NCBI RefSeq assembly: GCF_009905375.1
Contig: NC_133657.1
Location: forward strand, 49,607,831 to 49,671,830
Direction of reading: 5' to 3'
Length of the DNA stretch: 64,000 nucleotides
Source of the DNA: Apium graveolens
Taxonomy: Eukaryota; Streptophyta; Magnoliopsida; Apiales; Apiaceae
Part shown: piece by piece, positions 18,588-31,137 of the stretch
Layout of the letters: every line of letters begins with the position of its first letter
How positions within the stretch are numbered: the first letter of the stretch is position 1
The notes under the pieces: model-generated
What the model was told of the DNA's origin: nothing
Database searches by the model: none
The model's input: the letters and a program-made list of their open reading frames with translations, nothing else
Position numbers and translations under genes: made by a program

Positions 18588-20230
18588 TCAGTAGAGAAAA
18601 AGGCACAAGTGAGGGTCAATAGGTTTTGGATAATTTAGGAAAGGCACATCGAGTTAGGGAGCCAAAATTTGAAGACTTTGTCTAGTTTAGCGACCAAGTG
18701 ACTTAAGTGGTGAGTCGAGATCATCCAAGCCTAGTATTGCATTATGGTATATATGGTGTTATTTGGTATTAATATACGATATCTGATTATGTGGCTACGT
18801 GTGTACATTTGAAATATAAAGGTGGATATAAATTAAGTGCGTATAGGCCTAAGTGCCATCCGTGTTTAATTTCAAGTTGTAAATAGGTTAAGTTAGTGAG
18901 AATATATTATAATGAGGATTATTATTTATGTAGGATCTCGAGACGAGGGAAAACTTGCCATAAAAGTCGAGTGAAGCTCCAGTTGCTCCTACCAGTCAGA
19001 CCAGACCAGCCTATCTCAAGGCAAGTGATTCAACTTGACCTTCGTATTTACTATAAACAGTTCATATATATCGATGCAATTATCCTGAGTCATTTTGATA
19101 TGTTTAAATCAAGCGTATCTCTCGCTTATCTTTGAATTATATAGAAATGCCATGAACCCTCGAGTATGGATTGCAAGTAGTTACCAACATGATTCCTCAT
19201 TGATTGATACCCTCTTTCCTATCCTAAAGCTTGATAATTCTGATATATATACATCCTGAGCTAGAGATCATTACTTTAACACCCATAGTATTCGTGAAGC
19301 TTATCTTCTTAATGATCCAACACCTGTACCTTGACGAGAAACCATTGCTTTAAGCCCAGTTTGGCATTACCCCTTCATATTATCCATTAGTCTCACCATA
19401 TTTTCCTGTCCAAGTTCTGACATATGAAAACCTTTTGGTTACCCTAATAGAGTAAAGTTTTGTGAATCATGGCCCTGAGATTTAGTACCATATTTCCCGT
19501 GTTTCGAGTTGATCTATAATCCCTTAATAAAAATATTTACTGTTAAAAGAGATTTTGTTACAATTCGGCATCAGCTTTTGAAATAAATAAAATATGGGTT
19601 TTCAGTCCCAAAGGGGGATAAATGTTTTCTTGAATAGTGGATATGGACTGAGACGCGAGTCCTTTCCACACTTATATTAGGCTTAAAAGTTGCCTAGGGA
19701 TTCCTGTTAATGTTTTAGAACCCAGCGAGCTTCGGGATTACTTCGCGGCTGATCACCTGCTGTAATCCGTAGCGTCATAAAATGATTTTGATTAAGACAT
19801 GATTTTAAAATTGTTTTGATGCAAGCAAAATGATGCCATCTCACATAGTTTTATCTCTCATTATCATTAGTTATGTCTTTCCATTGTCATTCTTAAAAGT
19901 ATATCTCAATTTATGTTTTGTGTCGTACTGTTAGCACTTGTTGAGCATTTGGCTCACTTCTTGCTTTACCCTGATATTACAGCTAGCAGCTATGGTTAGA
20001 TTCAAGCAGATTGCCCGTAAGACCTGTGATGCTGATGCTTATGTTCGAGCTCAGGTAGAATAAGTAATAATAGTTGTATGAGGACTCAGTATTTGTAGTC
20101 AGATGTAATAGTTGGTAGTGTTAGGCTGTTCCAAACCCTAAACTGTAAGATCTTGGATTTGGTTGTGTATTCTTCATTAAAATGATGTAATAGCTATATT
20201 TATTTTGCTGTTTAAGTTGGGGATGTGACA
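18588..20230 (+). repeat. Chromovirus 3' LTR, right part
   Basis: Continuation of the LTR begun at 3242, ending GGGGATGTGACA. Contains a hairpin with a TGATCA loop (19735-19768) about 460 bp before the LTR end. No supported gene. Confidence 0.85.
19735..19768 (+). other. Hairpin with TGATCA loop, chromovirus LTR
   Basis: Arms GGATTAC and GTAATCC (7 bp) enclose a 20-nt loop containing CGCGGCTGATCACC. The loop core is shared with the LARD LTRs while the arms are wholly different yet still complementary. Confidence 0.6.
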
Positions 20231-20700
20231 TTATATGTGACATTATTTGAGTATTTGAATTTTAATATATCCAGAATAAAATATAGATAATTGTGATATT
20301 TTTCTGGTAATTTTTGGACTTTTATATGATTTTATAATGATTTATGAATTATTAATTATTTTCTGGATAATTACCAAAATTATTTTATAAAGCCGGGAAT
20401 CGTCCCACTTCAACTGTTTTTGCGTTTTTACAACCCGAAACTCTTCCGAAAACTCCTTCTTAACCGAATCTGGTAATTCCGAACATTTTCCGGATTTTGA
20501 CTTTTTCGATCCGGATTACGGTTTAACCCGTGTGCGTCCCGGGGAAATATTTTTGATACGATAACCATTTTGATAAATCAACAAAACCCGTATTCTCGAT
20601 AGACGGGATATTTTTACATTATTTTCATATATGGTGTTTTATGAAAAGCTCGGTTTTGATGATTATCCAATTCTGGTATTAAATTATATTGTTTTTGCAG

Positions 20701-20818
20701 TTACTTAGCAGCTAAGTAATCTATTTTTGGATCGTTTTGTAGTTACTTAGCGGCTAAGCAACTAATTTATCGATCCAAAACGATCCAGAATGAACCAATA
20801 TTCCGTAAATATAAATAG
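20701..20818 (+). promoter_or_regulatory. Hairpin cluster and TATA box in LARD 5' LTR
   Basis: TTACTTAGC and GCTAAGTAA (20701-20719) form a near-perfect palindrome. TAGTTACTTAGC / GCTAAGCAACTA (20740-20764, 11 of 12 paired) lies inside an outer stem GGATCGTTTTG / CAAAACGATCC (20729-20786). TATAAATAG follows at 20810-20818. The outer stem and TATA recur in the 3' LTR at 26416-26473 and 26497-26505. Confidence 0.6.
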
Positions 20819-23359
20819 CCTATTTCTTATTTCAATTATTTCGTTTATTCATTTGCAACCAGTTAAAATACAGTAAATACAGAGAAAAACCCTAGAAACC
20901 GATGCGTTCCTGAGAATCAATCGTACGAACGAAGGTGTTATCGAACTCCGATTCGGGCGTGCAACATATCAAAACGAAGCTCTCGAAATCTTCTTTCTGA
21001 ATCAATCATCAGTTTTGCCCAGAAATCAAGGTTATTTTCTTATTTAATTATTTTAATTCGAATTATTTAGTGAATAAAATATGAATTTTTGCAGACGTGA
21101 TTATTTGAGTGTTTTGATGATTCCATGTTGTAGAGCATGTTTTCTGGTCAATTTCATATATTATACTTCAAAAATAGAGTTCAATATCATGTAGTAAATA
21201 AGGTTTGATTTTCTGAAAATTATTTGAATATGTGTTCTTGGTGTTCTTGAAGTGTTCTGAAAATCAAAGTCAATTTTGAAGGTGTTATTGAACACCAAAT
21301 CACAAGTATTTGTAACCGTTGTGAAACCCTTGATGAGAGCTATCTGTTCGTACCTATATCATCAACAGAGGTTGATTATTTAATAAATTCAATTTTTCAA
21401 TTTAATTAGTTAAATTCAGTTTTTGATTTTAAGTAATTGTTTGTTTGATTTGAAATTAGATTATCATTCCTGGGAGTCTGAGGATTGATTTTGTATATTA
21501 ATATGTTAATTTTGGTTGCGAATCACTCATGTTCGTATGTTCGCCGGATTCTTTGTCGGTGTTATTTGATTTCCGCCGGAGAAGACGATGAAGTCGTCGT
21601 CCGTGTTAGCAAATCGAGTATCTATACTGTAGGAAAGAATTAGAATGATTTTGCAGCAAGAACGGAGTGAAATCGTCCTGTTTTGTCCCAAGCGGAGGTC
21701 GCTGGAGTCCGGTGAAGACTCGCCAGAACTAGAATTTTCCAGAAACCGGTCGGAGTTCTTCCCGACCCGGTTCCTTCTTCCCCAACCCGAGTTTCAACCC
21801 GGCTACGACCCGACTTCAATTCGTTTTTCCCAATTGCAAAACTCAAAAATCTGTTTCTGCCTTTTCTGATTTAAAAATAATTCAAAATTCTTTTCTTATT
21901 TGCAAAATTCATTTTTATTTTTATTTTGAAAATCATTATTTTAATCCTGAAAAATTATTTTTAATTCAAAAAATAAATCCAAATTATTTAATTAATTAAT
22001 TTTAGTTAATAATTATTTAGTTAGTCAATTAATTTAAATATTAATTGATTAAATAATTTAATTAGTTATTAATTAATTGTAATTGATTATTTAGTTAGAC
22101 TTAATAATTTGTTTTGATTTTAAAAATTCTGAAAAATAGTTTCGAGCTTTAGAATATTATTTTAAATTATTTTCCAGGCTCGATAATTATTATAAAATTA
22201 TTTTCGGGTGTTCGAGCCCTATTATTTAATTATTAAATGATTCGGAGGCCGTTTTAATTCTGAAAAATGTTCAAAAATTCATAGTAAATAAACCGTTCAT
22301 CCGTTTAATACGAAACGAAAGCCTTTAGACTCAGAAAAATATTCTACTTTCAATAAAAATACTTTCGGGACCCAAATCCTTTTTGTTTCGAAAGGTCGCT
22401 TGTTTTACAAGTCATTCTGAGTCAACTATTGATCGATAAATCATAGTTTTGGCCCGATTTCAGTTTTAAACGTACCGAGTCGAATCTTTTAACGAACCGA
22501 GTTATATGTGATATGAATTATGTGATACGTGAGTTATGTGTTTATGTGCTATGTGAATTACGTGCGTTCGTGAGTCAAGAGTCCTGTGTTTGTCTGTTAT
22601 AATTATGTACGGGCTATCGTATGGGTAGACGATAGGGTTTTGGCGCGCAGTTCGTCGAGTAATTATCGTTTAGACGATTAAAGTTATGTTTTTTTAATTA
22701 TAGATGCGGAATATTCGAGTTGATCAGGACAAGATGATGGATAAAGAATGAGATAAAATGGTATTGGATGTCTGGCTTCTAGCAATCGCAGGAGCAACAT
22801 ATCAGTAAAGTATTGAAAAGAAGGACGAAGATGTTTTGAGGCAGAATGTCAGAATAGATGCGTCATTGCGAGTGTGACTAACTGCTAAAACCCAAAGGCA
22901 AGTATCCCTATCATCACTTATTGTTCAAGTGATATTTATTTTAAATCTTCTTATACAAGTATTGCTTTCCCTATTCTCAGTTCAGAATAGATAAATGTTT
23001 TACATATCGCTGAAGTAAATGATTCTGTTTATGCAAGTACTCTTTTGCTATTCTATGTTCAGAATAGCTAAAAGATTTTACTTATCAAATTAATGGATTT
23101 ATAAATGTCTTGGGTTTTGAGAAAAAAAATGAGTTGGTTTTGCGAGTATTCCTGCCCAAGTAAATGGGCGAATAAAAGTTTTTAAGGGTGTCGAGTATTA
23201 TGACCCCTCTCAATAAAACGTTTTAAGATTGGATGGTTGCGTAAGAGGCCGCGACGGCGGTCCAGCCGAGAGTTAGGTATTATACAGGATATAATACTAA
23301 TAGGCCGATATGTGCCTTGGGTGCCCCATTTGTTTAGTTGGATATGCTTAGGCATACCG

Positions 23360-23393
23360 GTGTTGCTTCGCGGCTGATCACCGGCGGCAACAC
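23360..23393 (+). other. Hairpin with TGATCA loop, LARD 5' LTR
   Basis: Arms GTGTTGC and GCAACAC enclose a 20-nt loop containing CGCGGCTGATCACC. The 3' LTR copy is at 29030-29063 with one loop change. Confidence 0.6.
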
Positions 23394-24438
23394 ACCGTCG
23401 TTCGAGGATTCTAATCTAAATTATGATATTGTTTTTTATATTCATAGAATAAATGATTTATCAACTGATTCTGTTTTGAATTAAAAGTGAATTGCAGTTT
23501 TGATTCAGATTCTGATTTATGCTGATATTTATGTTGTTGTTAAATATCAAAGGTGGTATTAGTACAGATCATTGATGTTGTCTTTAGTATGGAATGTCGT
23601 AAGCATCAAAGTTCGTATTGATATCTAATTTGATATGACAACAAAATAAGTATTAATATCAAGAGTTCGGTTTTGAATAAAGTTTGTGATTCAATCCATA
23701 ATCATTGTTTCATGTTATTGTTGTTTACGATATTTCCGTAAACACGGTTTTACGAGTTTTATTCTCATCAAGATTCAAAGTATTGCTGAAGCATTTCGCT
23801 CAAAAATATCAAAATGTTTTTGAATACAATTAAGGAATCAATTCTGAGGTTCCTCAACTAAAATTTTATGATTCAACAATTATGATTTTAAACGTTCTGC
23901 TCTAATGCAGATGTCGGTTTTATATCAAAAGACCCTATATATGTCATAATGATCTTGCTGAGCATTTCTTTCGCTCATACTTGCCTGTTTTCAAATTTAA
24001 CCTCCAGTGAGGATTAGCTTGCGCTGTTTAGCTGCGTAATTCGAGGAAGCAAAGAAGAAGCTTTTGGAAGGTGATGGGTCCAGGGTTTGCGAACTAGTGT
24101 AAGTTCTATTGTATATAGTTGTTTGTATTATATTATATTATAATTGTGTATTTTATAGTTAGGCCTAGTATACTTCTTTTCGAAGTTATACTAGCGGGTT
24201 AAGTTTTGAGATTGAGAATTGTTGCAAAGAGTTTTAAAAGAAAGTGAAAAATTTATTTGTGGAATTTGGATATCTTGTTTCTAGAACTGTAATCTTAAAA
24301 GATCTTGGATTAGTTTGGGGTCATAAATGATAAACATCTTCCGTTGGCATTTATTTATTAATTAAACAGGTTAATTTGGATTGAAGTTTAATAGTGACGA
24401 CCAAATCCTCTAACCCTGGATTTAGGGGCGTTACAGGT

Positions 24439-24450
24439 TGGTATCAGAGC
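24439..24450 (+). other. Primer-binding site of the LARD
   Basis: TGGTATCAGAGC, three bases after the 5' LTR end, matches initiator tRNA-Met. Confidence 0.9.
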
Positions 24451-25792
24451 TAAGGTTATAGTAAACTAGAAACGAAAGTGTGTAGGAGCGTGTATAGCTA
24501 TGTGAGGACGTTTGAACTCATATCGAGTTCCTATTGCACTATTGGATATAGTACCAACGAGTAAGTTAAGATAGGCACATTCGTTTGAGATGATTATGCT
24601 AAGCTGGATGGAACTCCGGGAAGCTGCAAACTTTTATTGCGGAATCTTCTGAGGCTATTACGATTCGACGACGATGAAGATTATCGATATTTTTGGAACA
24701 TGCTAGAATTAGATGGCGAGTCAACTGGAAAGTTCAAATTGGAGATAAATATTAAGACTTTGGCAATACCTTCCCTTTCTATAACTCGTTTTGACATCTC
24801 TCAAAAAGAAGTAATTGTTTGAGGATATATTCCCTAAAACTCATTTTCAAATATATATGTGTGCCAGAGTCTGTCATGAAGCCTATTTTTCAGGTTTTGA
24901 TAGCTCTGCCAAGTTATTATAATTTAACTTCCTCTTTTCTTATATGGTGGATAGTTTCTTGGTGATGTGACACCACCTGCTCATTTTGGTGCCAGAATTT
25001 TGTTCTCTGGATTTCATTTCCTTCAGAAATATCAGCTTTGAAATCTTTCTAGTTTTATTCACTTGACTTTGGATTTCTTTGATATTCTTTCATTCTGACT
25101 GAGATGAATAACCCTAATTATAGGGGACATAAGGTATACATGTCTATGTGATAGGAGTTGGATGGAACGCCATCACTTGTGTGTGTTGTGACTACAGGAA
25201 GGTTAACAACCTTTAGTAGTGTCTTGATTTGGACACGCAATACCAAGTTCGTTTGATCATATTGATCTCTCAGTTATTCTTTTATTTCAACAATACTTTT
25301 TCTCAAATTCAGATTTTGGTCCCATTATGGTATCAAATTCTTTTCTTTTTGAAGTTCAATGATTCTATCATCCCAAACATTCGAAGGTATGCCAATCAAG
25401 TTAAGCTGAGTTATCCTGGTCGAGTCAAAGTAAGGCTATGTGATGGAATGACCAACATGAACAGTGGATTGCAATTGGATTAAAATATCAGTGGCGTATA
25501 CCGAAGTCAGTCTGTTTCTTTATTTCTCTCTTTAATTCCCTCTTTTTTTCTTTCTCTCTATTTTTGTTTCTATTCTTCTTTCTCGCGATCAGTAAAAGTG
25601 ATTCTATTGAGAAATTGGTCAAATGACATGTGGAAGGAACAAGATGCAGAGTGAAGCTTTCATGATAACTGTGTGGTATAAGGAATTGCAGTGTTAATGG
25701 AAATTTTGAGAAATGTTACTTATGCAAGATTGGGAAATTGGTTAGAAAACCCTTAGTGCTCTCTTCTGTTGATTCCAAGGACAGAATCCTTA

Positions 25793-25806
25793 TAAGGGGG
25801 GTAGAT
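25793..25806 (+). other. Polypurine tract of the LARD
   Basis: TAAGGGGGGTAGAT directly before the 3' LTR start TGTAATATCCC. Confidence 0.85.
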
Positions 25807-28800
25807 TGTAATATCCCATATTTTCAAATAATATTATTATAATTATTTGGAATTATGTATGTGATTTTATGTGAATTTTAGTGAATTATATGATAATTGG
25901 AATTGATGTTTAGGTGTTTATATGTGACATTATTTGAGTATCTGAATTTTAATATATACATAATAAAATATAGATAATTGTCATATTTTTCTGGTAATTT
26001 TTGGATTGTTATATGATTTTATAATGATTTATGAATTATTAATTATTTTTTGGATAATTACCAAAATTATTTTATAAAGCCGGGAATCGTCCAACATCAA
26101 CTGCTTTTGCGTTTTTACAACCCGAAACTCTTCCGAAAACTCCTTCCTAACCTAATATGGTAATTCCGGACATTTTCCGTGTTTTGACTTTTTCGATCCG
26201 GATTACGGTTTGACCCGTGCGCGTCCCGGCACATTATTTTTTATACGATAACCATTTTCATAAATCAACAAAACCCGTATTCTCGAGAGACGGGATAGTT
26301 TTACATTATTTTCGTATATGGTGTTTTATGAAAAGCTCGGTTTTGATGATTATCCAATTCTGGTATTAAATTATATCATTTTTGCAGTTACTTAGAGGCT
26401 AAGTAATCTATTTTTGGATCGTTTTGCAGTTACTTAGCGGCTAAGCAACTAATTTATCGATCCAAAACGATCCAGAACGAACCAATATTTCGTAAATATA
26501 AATAGCCTATTTCTTATTTTATTTATTTCGTTTATTCATTTGCAACTAGTTAAAATACAGTAAATACAGAGAAAAACCCTAGAAACTGATGTGTTCCTGA
26601 GAATCAATCGTACGAACGAAGGTGTTATCGAACTCCGATTTGGGCGTGCAGCATATCAAAACGAAGCTCTCGAAATCTTCTTTCTGAATCAATCATCAGT
26701 TTTGCCCAGAAATCAAGGTTATTTTCTTATTTAATTATTTTAATTCTAATTATTTAGTGAATAAAATATGAATTTTTGCAAACGTGATTATTTGAGTGTT
26801 TTGATGATTCCATGTTGTAGAGCATGTTTTTCTAGTCAATTTCATATATTATACTTCAAAAATAGAGTTCAATATCATGTAGTAAATAAGGTTTGATTTT
26901 CTGAAAATTATTTGAATATGTGTTCTTGGTGTTCTTGAAGAGTTCTGAAAATCAAAGTCAATTTTGAAGGTGTTATTGAACACCAAATCACAAGTATTTG
27001 TAACCATTGTGAAGCCCTTGATGAGAGCTATTTGTTCGTACCTATATCATCAACAGAGGTGGATTATTTAATAAATTCGATTTTTCAATTTAATTAGTTA
27101 AATTCGGTTTTTGATTTTAAGTAATTGTTTGTTTGATTTGAAGTTAGATTATCATTCCTGGGAGTCTGAGGATTGATTTCGTATATTAATATGTTAATTT
27201 TGGTTGCAAATCACTCATGTTCGTATGTTCGCCGGATTCTTTGTCGGTGTTATTTGATTTCCGCCGGAGAAGACGATGAAGTCGTCGCCGGTGTTAGAAA
27301 ATCGAGTATCTGTATTGTAGGAAAGAATTAGAATGATTTTGCAGCAAGCACGAAGTGAAATCGTCCTGTTTTGTCCAAAGCGGAGGTCGCCGGAGTCCGG
27401 TGAAGACTTGCCGGAACTTGAATTTCCCAGAAACCGGTCGGAGTTCTTCCCGACCCGGTTCCTTCTTCCCCAACCCGAGTTTCAACCCGGCTACGACCCG
27501 ACTTCAATCCGTTTTTCCCAATTGCAAAACTCAAAAATTTGTTTCTGCCTTTTCTGATTTAAAAATAATTCAAAATTCTTTTCTTTTTTACAAAATTCAT
27601 TTTTATTTTTATTTTGAAAATCATTATTTTAAACCTGAAAAATTATTTTTAATTCAAAAATAAATCCAAATTATTTAATTAATTAATTTTAATTGATAAT
27701 TAATTATTTAATTAGTCAATTAATTATTCAATTAATTGATTAATTAATTTAATTAGTTACTAATTAATTGTAATTAATTATTTAATTAGACTTAATTATT
27801 TTTTTGATTTTAAAAATTCTGAAAAATAGTTTCGAGCTTTAGAATATTATTTTAAATTATTTTCCAGGCTCGATAATTATTATAAAATTATTTTTGGGTG
27901 TTCGAGCCCTATTATTTAATTATTAAATGATTCGGAGGCCGTTTTAATTCTAAAAAATGTTCAAAAATTTATAATAAATAAACCGTTCATCCGTTTAATA
28001 CGAAACGAACGCCTCCAGACTCAGAAAAATATTCCGATTTCAATAAAAATACTTTTGAGACCCAAATCCTTTTTTTTTCGAAAGGTCTCTTGTTTTACAA
28101 GTCATTTTGAGTCACCTATTGATCGATAAATCATATTTTTGGCCCGATTTCAGTTTTAAACATACCGAGTCGAATCTTTTGATGAACCGAGTTATATGTG
28201 ATATGAATTATGTGATACGTGAGTTATGTGCTTATGTGCAATGTGAATTACGTGCGTTCGTGAGTCAAGAGTCCTGTGTTTGTCTGTTATAATTATGTGC
28301 GGGTTATCGTATGGGTAAACGATAGGGTTTTGGCGCGCAGTTCATCGAGTAATTATTTATATCTTTTAATTATAGATGCGGATCATTCGAGTTGATCAGG
28401 ACAAGATGTTGTACAAAGAATGGGATGAAATGGTATTGGATGTCTGGCTTTTAGCGATCGCAGGAGCAGCATATCAGTAAAGTATTGAAAAGAAGGACGG
28501 AGATGTTTTGAGGCAGAATGTCAGAATAGATGCGTCATTGCGAGTGTGACTAACTGCTAAAACCCAAAGGCAAGTATCCCTATCATCACTTATTGTTCAA
28601 GTGATATTTATTTTAAATCTTCTTATACAAGTATTGTTGTCCCTATTCTCAGTTCAGAATAGATAAATGTTTTATATATCGCTGAAGTAAATGATTCTGT
28701 TTATGCAAGTACTCTTCTGTTATTCTATGTTCAGAATAGCTAAATGATTTTACTTTTCAAATGAATGGATTTATAAATGTTTTGGGTTTTGAGAAAAAAT

Positions 28801-30104
28801 GAGTTGGTTTTGCGAGTATTCCTGCCCAAGTAAATGGGCGAATAAAAGTTTTTAAGGGTGTCGAGTATTATGACCCCTCTCAATAAAACGTTTTAAGATT
28901 GGATGGTTGCGTAAGAGGTCGCGGCGGTGGTCTAGCCGAGAGTTAGGTATTATACATGATATAATACTAATAGGCCGATATGTGCCTTAGGTGCACCATT
29001 TGTTTAGTTGGATATGCTTAGGCATACCGGTGTTGCTCCGCGGCTGATCACCGGCGGCAACACACCGTCGTTCGAGGATTCTAATCTAAATTATGATATT
29101 GTTTTTTATAGTCATAGAATAAATGATTTATCAACTGATTCTGTTTTGAATTAAAAGTGAATTGCAGTTTTTATTCAGATTCTGATTTATGCTGATACTT
29201 ACGTTGTTGTTAAATATCAAAGGTGGTATTAGTATAGATGATTGATGTTGACTTCAGTATGGAATGTTGTGAGCATCAAACTTCGTATTGATATCTAATT
29301 TGATATGACAACAAAATAAGTATTAATATCAAGAGTTCGGTTTTGAATAAAGTTTGTGATTCAATCCATAATCATTGTTTCATGTTATTGTTGTTTACGA
29401 TATTTCCGTAAACACAGTTTTACGAGTTTTATTCTCGTCAAGATTCAAAGTATTGCTGAAGCATTTCGCTCAAAAATATCAAAATGGTTTTAAATACAAT
29501 TAAGGAATCAATTCTGGGGTTCCTCAACTAAAATTTTATGATTCAGCAATTATGATTTTAAACGTTCTGTTCTAATGCAGATGTCGATTTTATATCAAAA
29601 GGCCCTATATAAGTCATAATGATCTTGCTGAGCATTTCTTTCGCTTATACTTGCCTGTTTTCAAATTTAACCTCCAGTGAGGATTAGCTTGCGCTGTTTA
29701 GCTACGTAATTCGAGGAAGCAAAGAAGAAACTTTTGGAAGGTGATGGGTCCAGGGTTTGCAAACTAGTGTAAGTTCTATTGTGTATAGTTGTTTGTATTA
29801 TATTATATTATAATTGTGTATTTTATAGTTGGGCCTAGTATACTTCTTTTTGAAGTTATACTAGCGGGTTAAGTTTTGAGATTGAGAATTGTTGCAAAGA
29901 GTTTTAAAAGAAAGTGAAAATTTTATTTGTGGAATTTGGACATCTTGTTTCTAGAACTGTAACCTTAAAAGATCTTGGATTAGTTTGGGGTCATAAATGA
30001 TAAACATCTTCCGCTAACATTTGTTTATTAATTAAAGAGGTTAATCTGGATTGAAGTTTTATAGTGATGACCAAATCCTCTGACCCAGATTTGGGGGCGT
30101 TACA
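25807..30104 (+). repeat. LARD 3' LTR, complete
   Basis: 4298 bp, starts TGTAATATCCCAT and ends GGGGGCGTTACA. Full-length copy of the LTR; includes the 111 bp absent from the 5' copy, a TATA box (26497-26505) and the TGATCA-loop hairpin (29030-29063). The next 165 bp (30105-30269) hold nothing I recognise. Confidence 0.9.
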
Positions 30105-30269
30105 GTTTAAGTTCATGGGACCACTTTAGTACCGATTGAGCACTATGTTAGGACAAAAATACGCGCTAATAATACACGCAAGTATACGCGTTCACAAGTA
30201 ATATAGAATTCTTTCTAGTTCGTTCCCACAAAGACTCTTTTGGTTAACTTTAAGACTTATGCACTTATA

Positions 30270-30874
30270 TGTTAGGTCACACACACTGTAGAAGGGGGTT
30301 GAATATAGTGTTTATCACAATCAAATCGAATTAAAGAACTCAAGCAACAGAAAACAGACTTTATTCAATATAATAAACTCTGTTACAATATGGAACTGTC
30401 CTCTCTCAGTGATGAACAATTATCACGAGAGCTGCTAGGGTTACAATGAATAATATTCTCGATAATAATAACACTTATAGTGTAAACCCTATGTTTGTGT
30501 TTATATATCACACAGTTACAAGATAATCGCTAATTGATATGGAATATAATTCTGCTTCCTAAAATATATCAATCAGTTATCTTTTCTTCCAAATATTCTA
30601 TTCTTCATAGAATTCCTTCTTCATGCATATCTCTTCTTACGTTTGTCTTGATCTTCTTTCCTTTCAATCAGCCGCCTTCCTTATCTGAAAGTTTCCTTTA
30701 AATCCTGATATTATCTCCTGATAAATATCTCCTGAACCTTAAGTACTGATAACTTAAGTTCTGACTTCAGTATAAGTACTGATTTCAATTAAGTACTGAT
30801 TTGTCCTGTTCAAGTTAGATCTGAAAACTAAACATAAATCATATTAGACATGACATTATCAAATATATCTAACA
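30270..30874 (-). repeat. 3' LTR of the minus-strand Sirevirus-like element
   Basis: On the plus strand it starts TGTTAGGTCACACAC and ends ATATATCTAACA (605 bp). It closely matches the solo LTR at 42778-43392. It contains AAGTTCTGA and several near copies. The 5 bp beyond it (TTATA, 30265-30269) may be a target duplication but the partner is not seen. Confidence 0.85.
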
Positions 30875-30887
30875 ATCTCCCCTAACT
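30875..30887 (-). other. Polypurine tract, minus-strand element
   Basis: On the minus strand TTAGGGGAGAT lies directly before the LTR start TGTTAGATATAT, as in copia-1 (AGGGGGAGATTGTTAG). Confidence 0.85.
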
Positions 30888-31137
30888 TGTAAATTAGCAT
30901 AATATACAAGTTTAACAGATATTTGATGATGTCAAAAACATTAAGTACAAATGCATGAGAATTTGACTAGATAACTACAACTTATAGTCCTTAAAGCTTT
31001 ACCAACTTTAACTTCTGATAACAACTTCAGTCTGTATATATATCAGAATTTGAGCAGTTGTAGATCTTGACTTGGCTTCACTTTCTGATCTCTTTAATAT
31101 CAGGAGTTATTCTGAGATAGTTCTTTAACAAACATCT

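Larger units (their letters stand above)
1..20230 (+). mobile_element. Tekay-like chromovirus (Ty3/gypsy), 5' end outside window, interrupted by copia-1
   Basis: The left end is a Ty3/gypsy polyprotein in the order protease, reverse transcriptase, RNase H, integrase, chromodomain, followed by a purine tract and a 3' LTR starting TGTTACGACC at 3242 and ending GATGTGACA at 20230. The order and the C-terminal chromodomain place it with chromoviruses; the LTR style suggests Tekay/Del. Copia-1 (5455-18582) splits the LTR; without it and one duplication the LTR is about 3.86 kb. Right of 20230 the sequence continues inside a LARD LTR starting TTATA, so this element inserted into that LTR. The 5' LTR, gag and most of the protease lie left of the window. 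The ORFs are broken by several stops and frameshifts, so the copy is dead. Confidence 0.88.
20231..24435 (+). repeat. LARD 5' LTR, first 111 bp missing
   Basis: Collinear with 25918-30104. Ends GGGGCGTTACA. Contains a promoter-like region (hairpins at 20701-20786, TATAAATAG at 20810-20818), AT-only stretches near 21980-22090 and a TGATCA-loop hairpin (23360-23393). A 74-codon open frame at 21645 is kept in both LTRs but has no recognisable domain; I do not call it a gene. Confidence 0.88.
24436..25806 (+). other. LARD internal region, no coding capacity seen
   Basis: Contains the PBS, about 1.3 kb of AT-rich sequence without any gag or pol motif, and the end GATTCCAAGGACAGAATCC followed by a purine tract. 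That ending resembles the chromovirus 3' end (3209-3241), suggesting descent from, or mobilisation by, a Tekay-like element. Open frames of 61-84 codons here (24637, 25229) have no recognisable features. Confidence 0.75.
20231..30104 (+). mobile_element. LARD: non-coding LTR element, 5' LTR split by the chromovirus
   Basis: Two long direct repeats (20231-24435 and 25807-30104) flank a 1.37-kb internal part with a PBS at its left and a purine tract at its right, so they are LTRs. No gag or pol is seen inside, the definition of a large retrotransposon derivative. The 5' LTR lacks its first 111 bp (counterpart of 25807-25917); homology resumes exactly at TTATA next to the chromovirus end, so the missing piece should lie beyond the chromovirus 5' LTR. 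LTR divergence is several percent by eye, much more than for copia-1. Confidence 0.88.

Noticed and set aside
21640..21869. 74-codon frame kept in both LARD LTRs (also 27333-27557)
   Set aside because: Conservation is explained by the two LTRs being copies; both strands are open, no domain, no start context.
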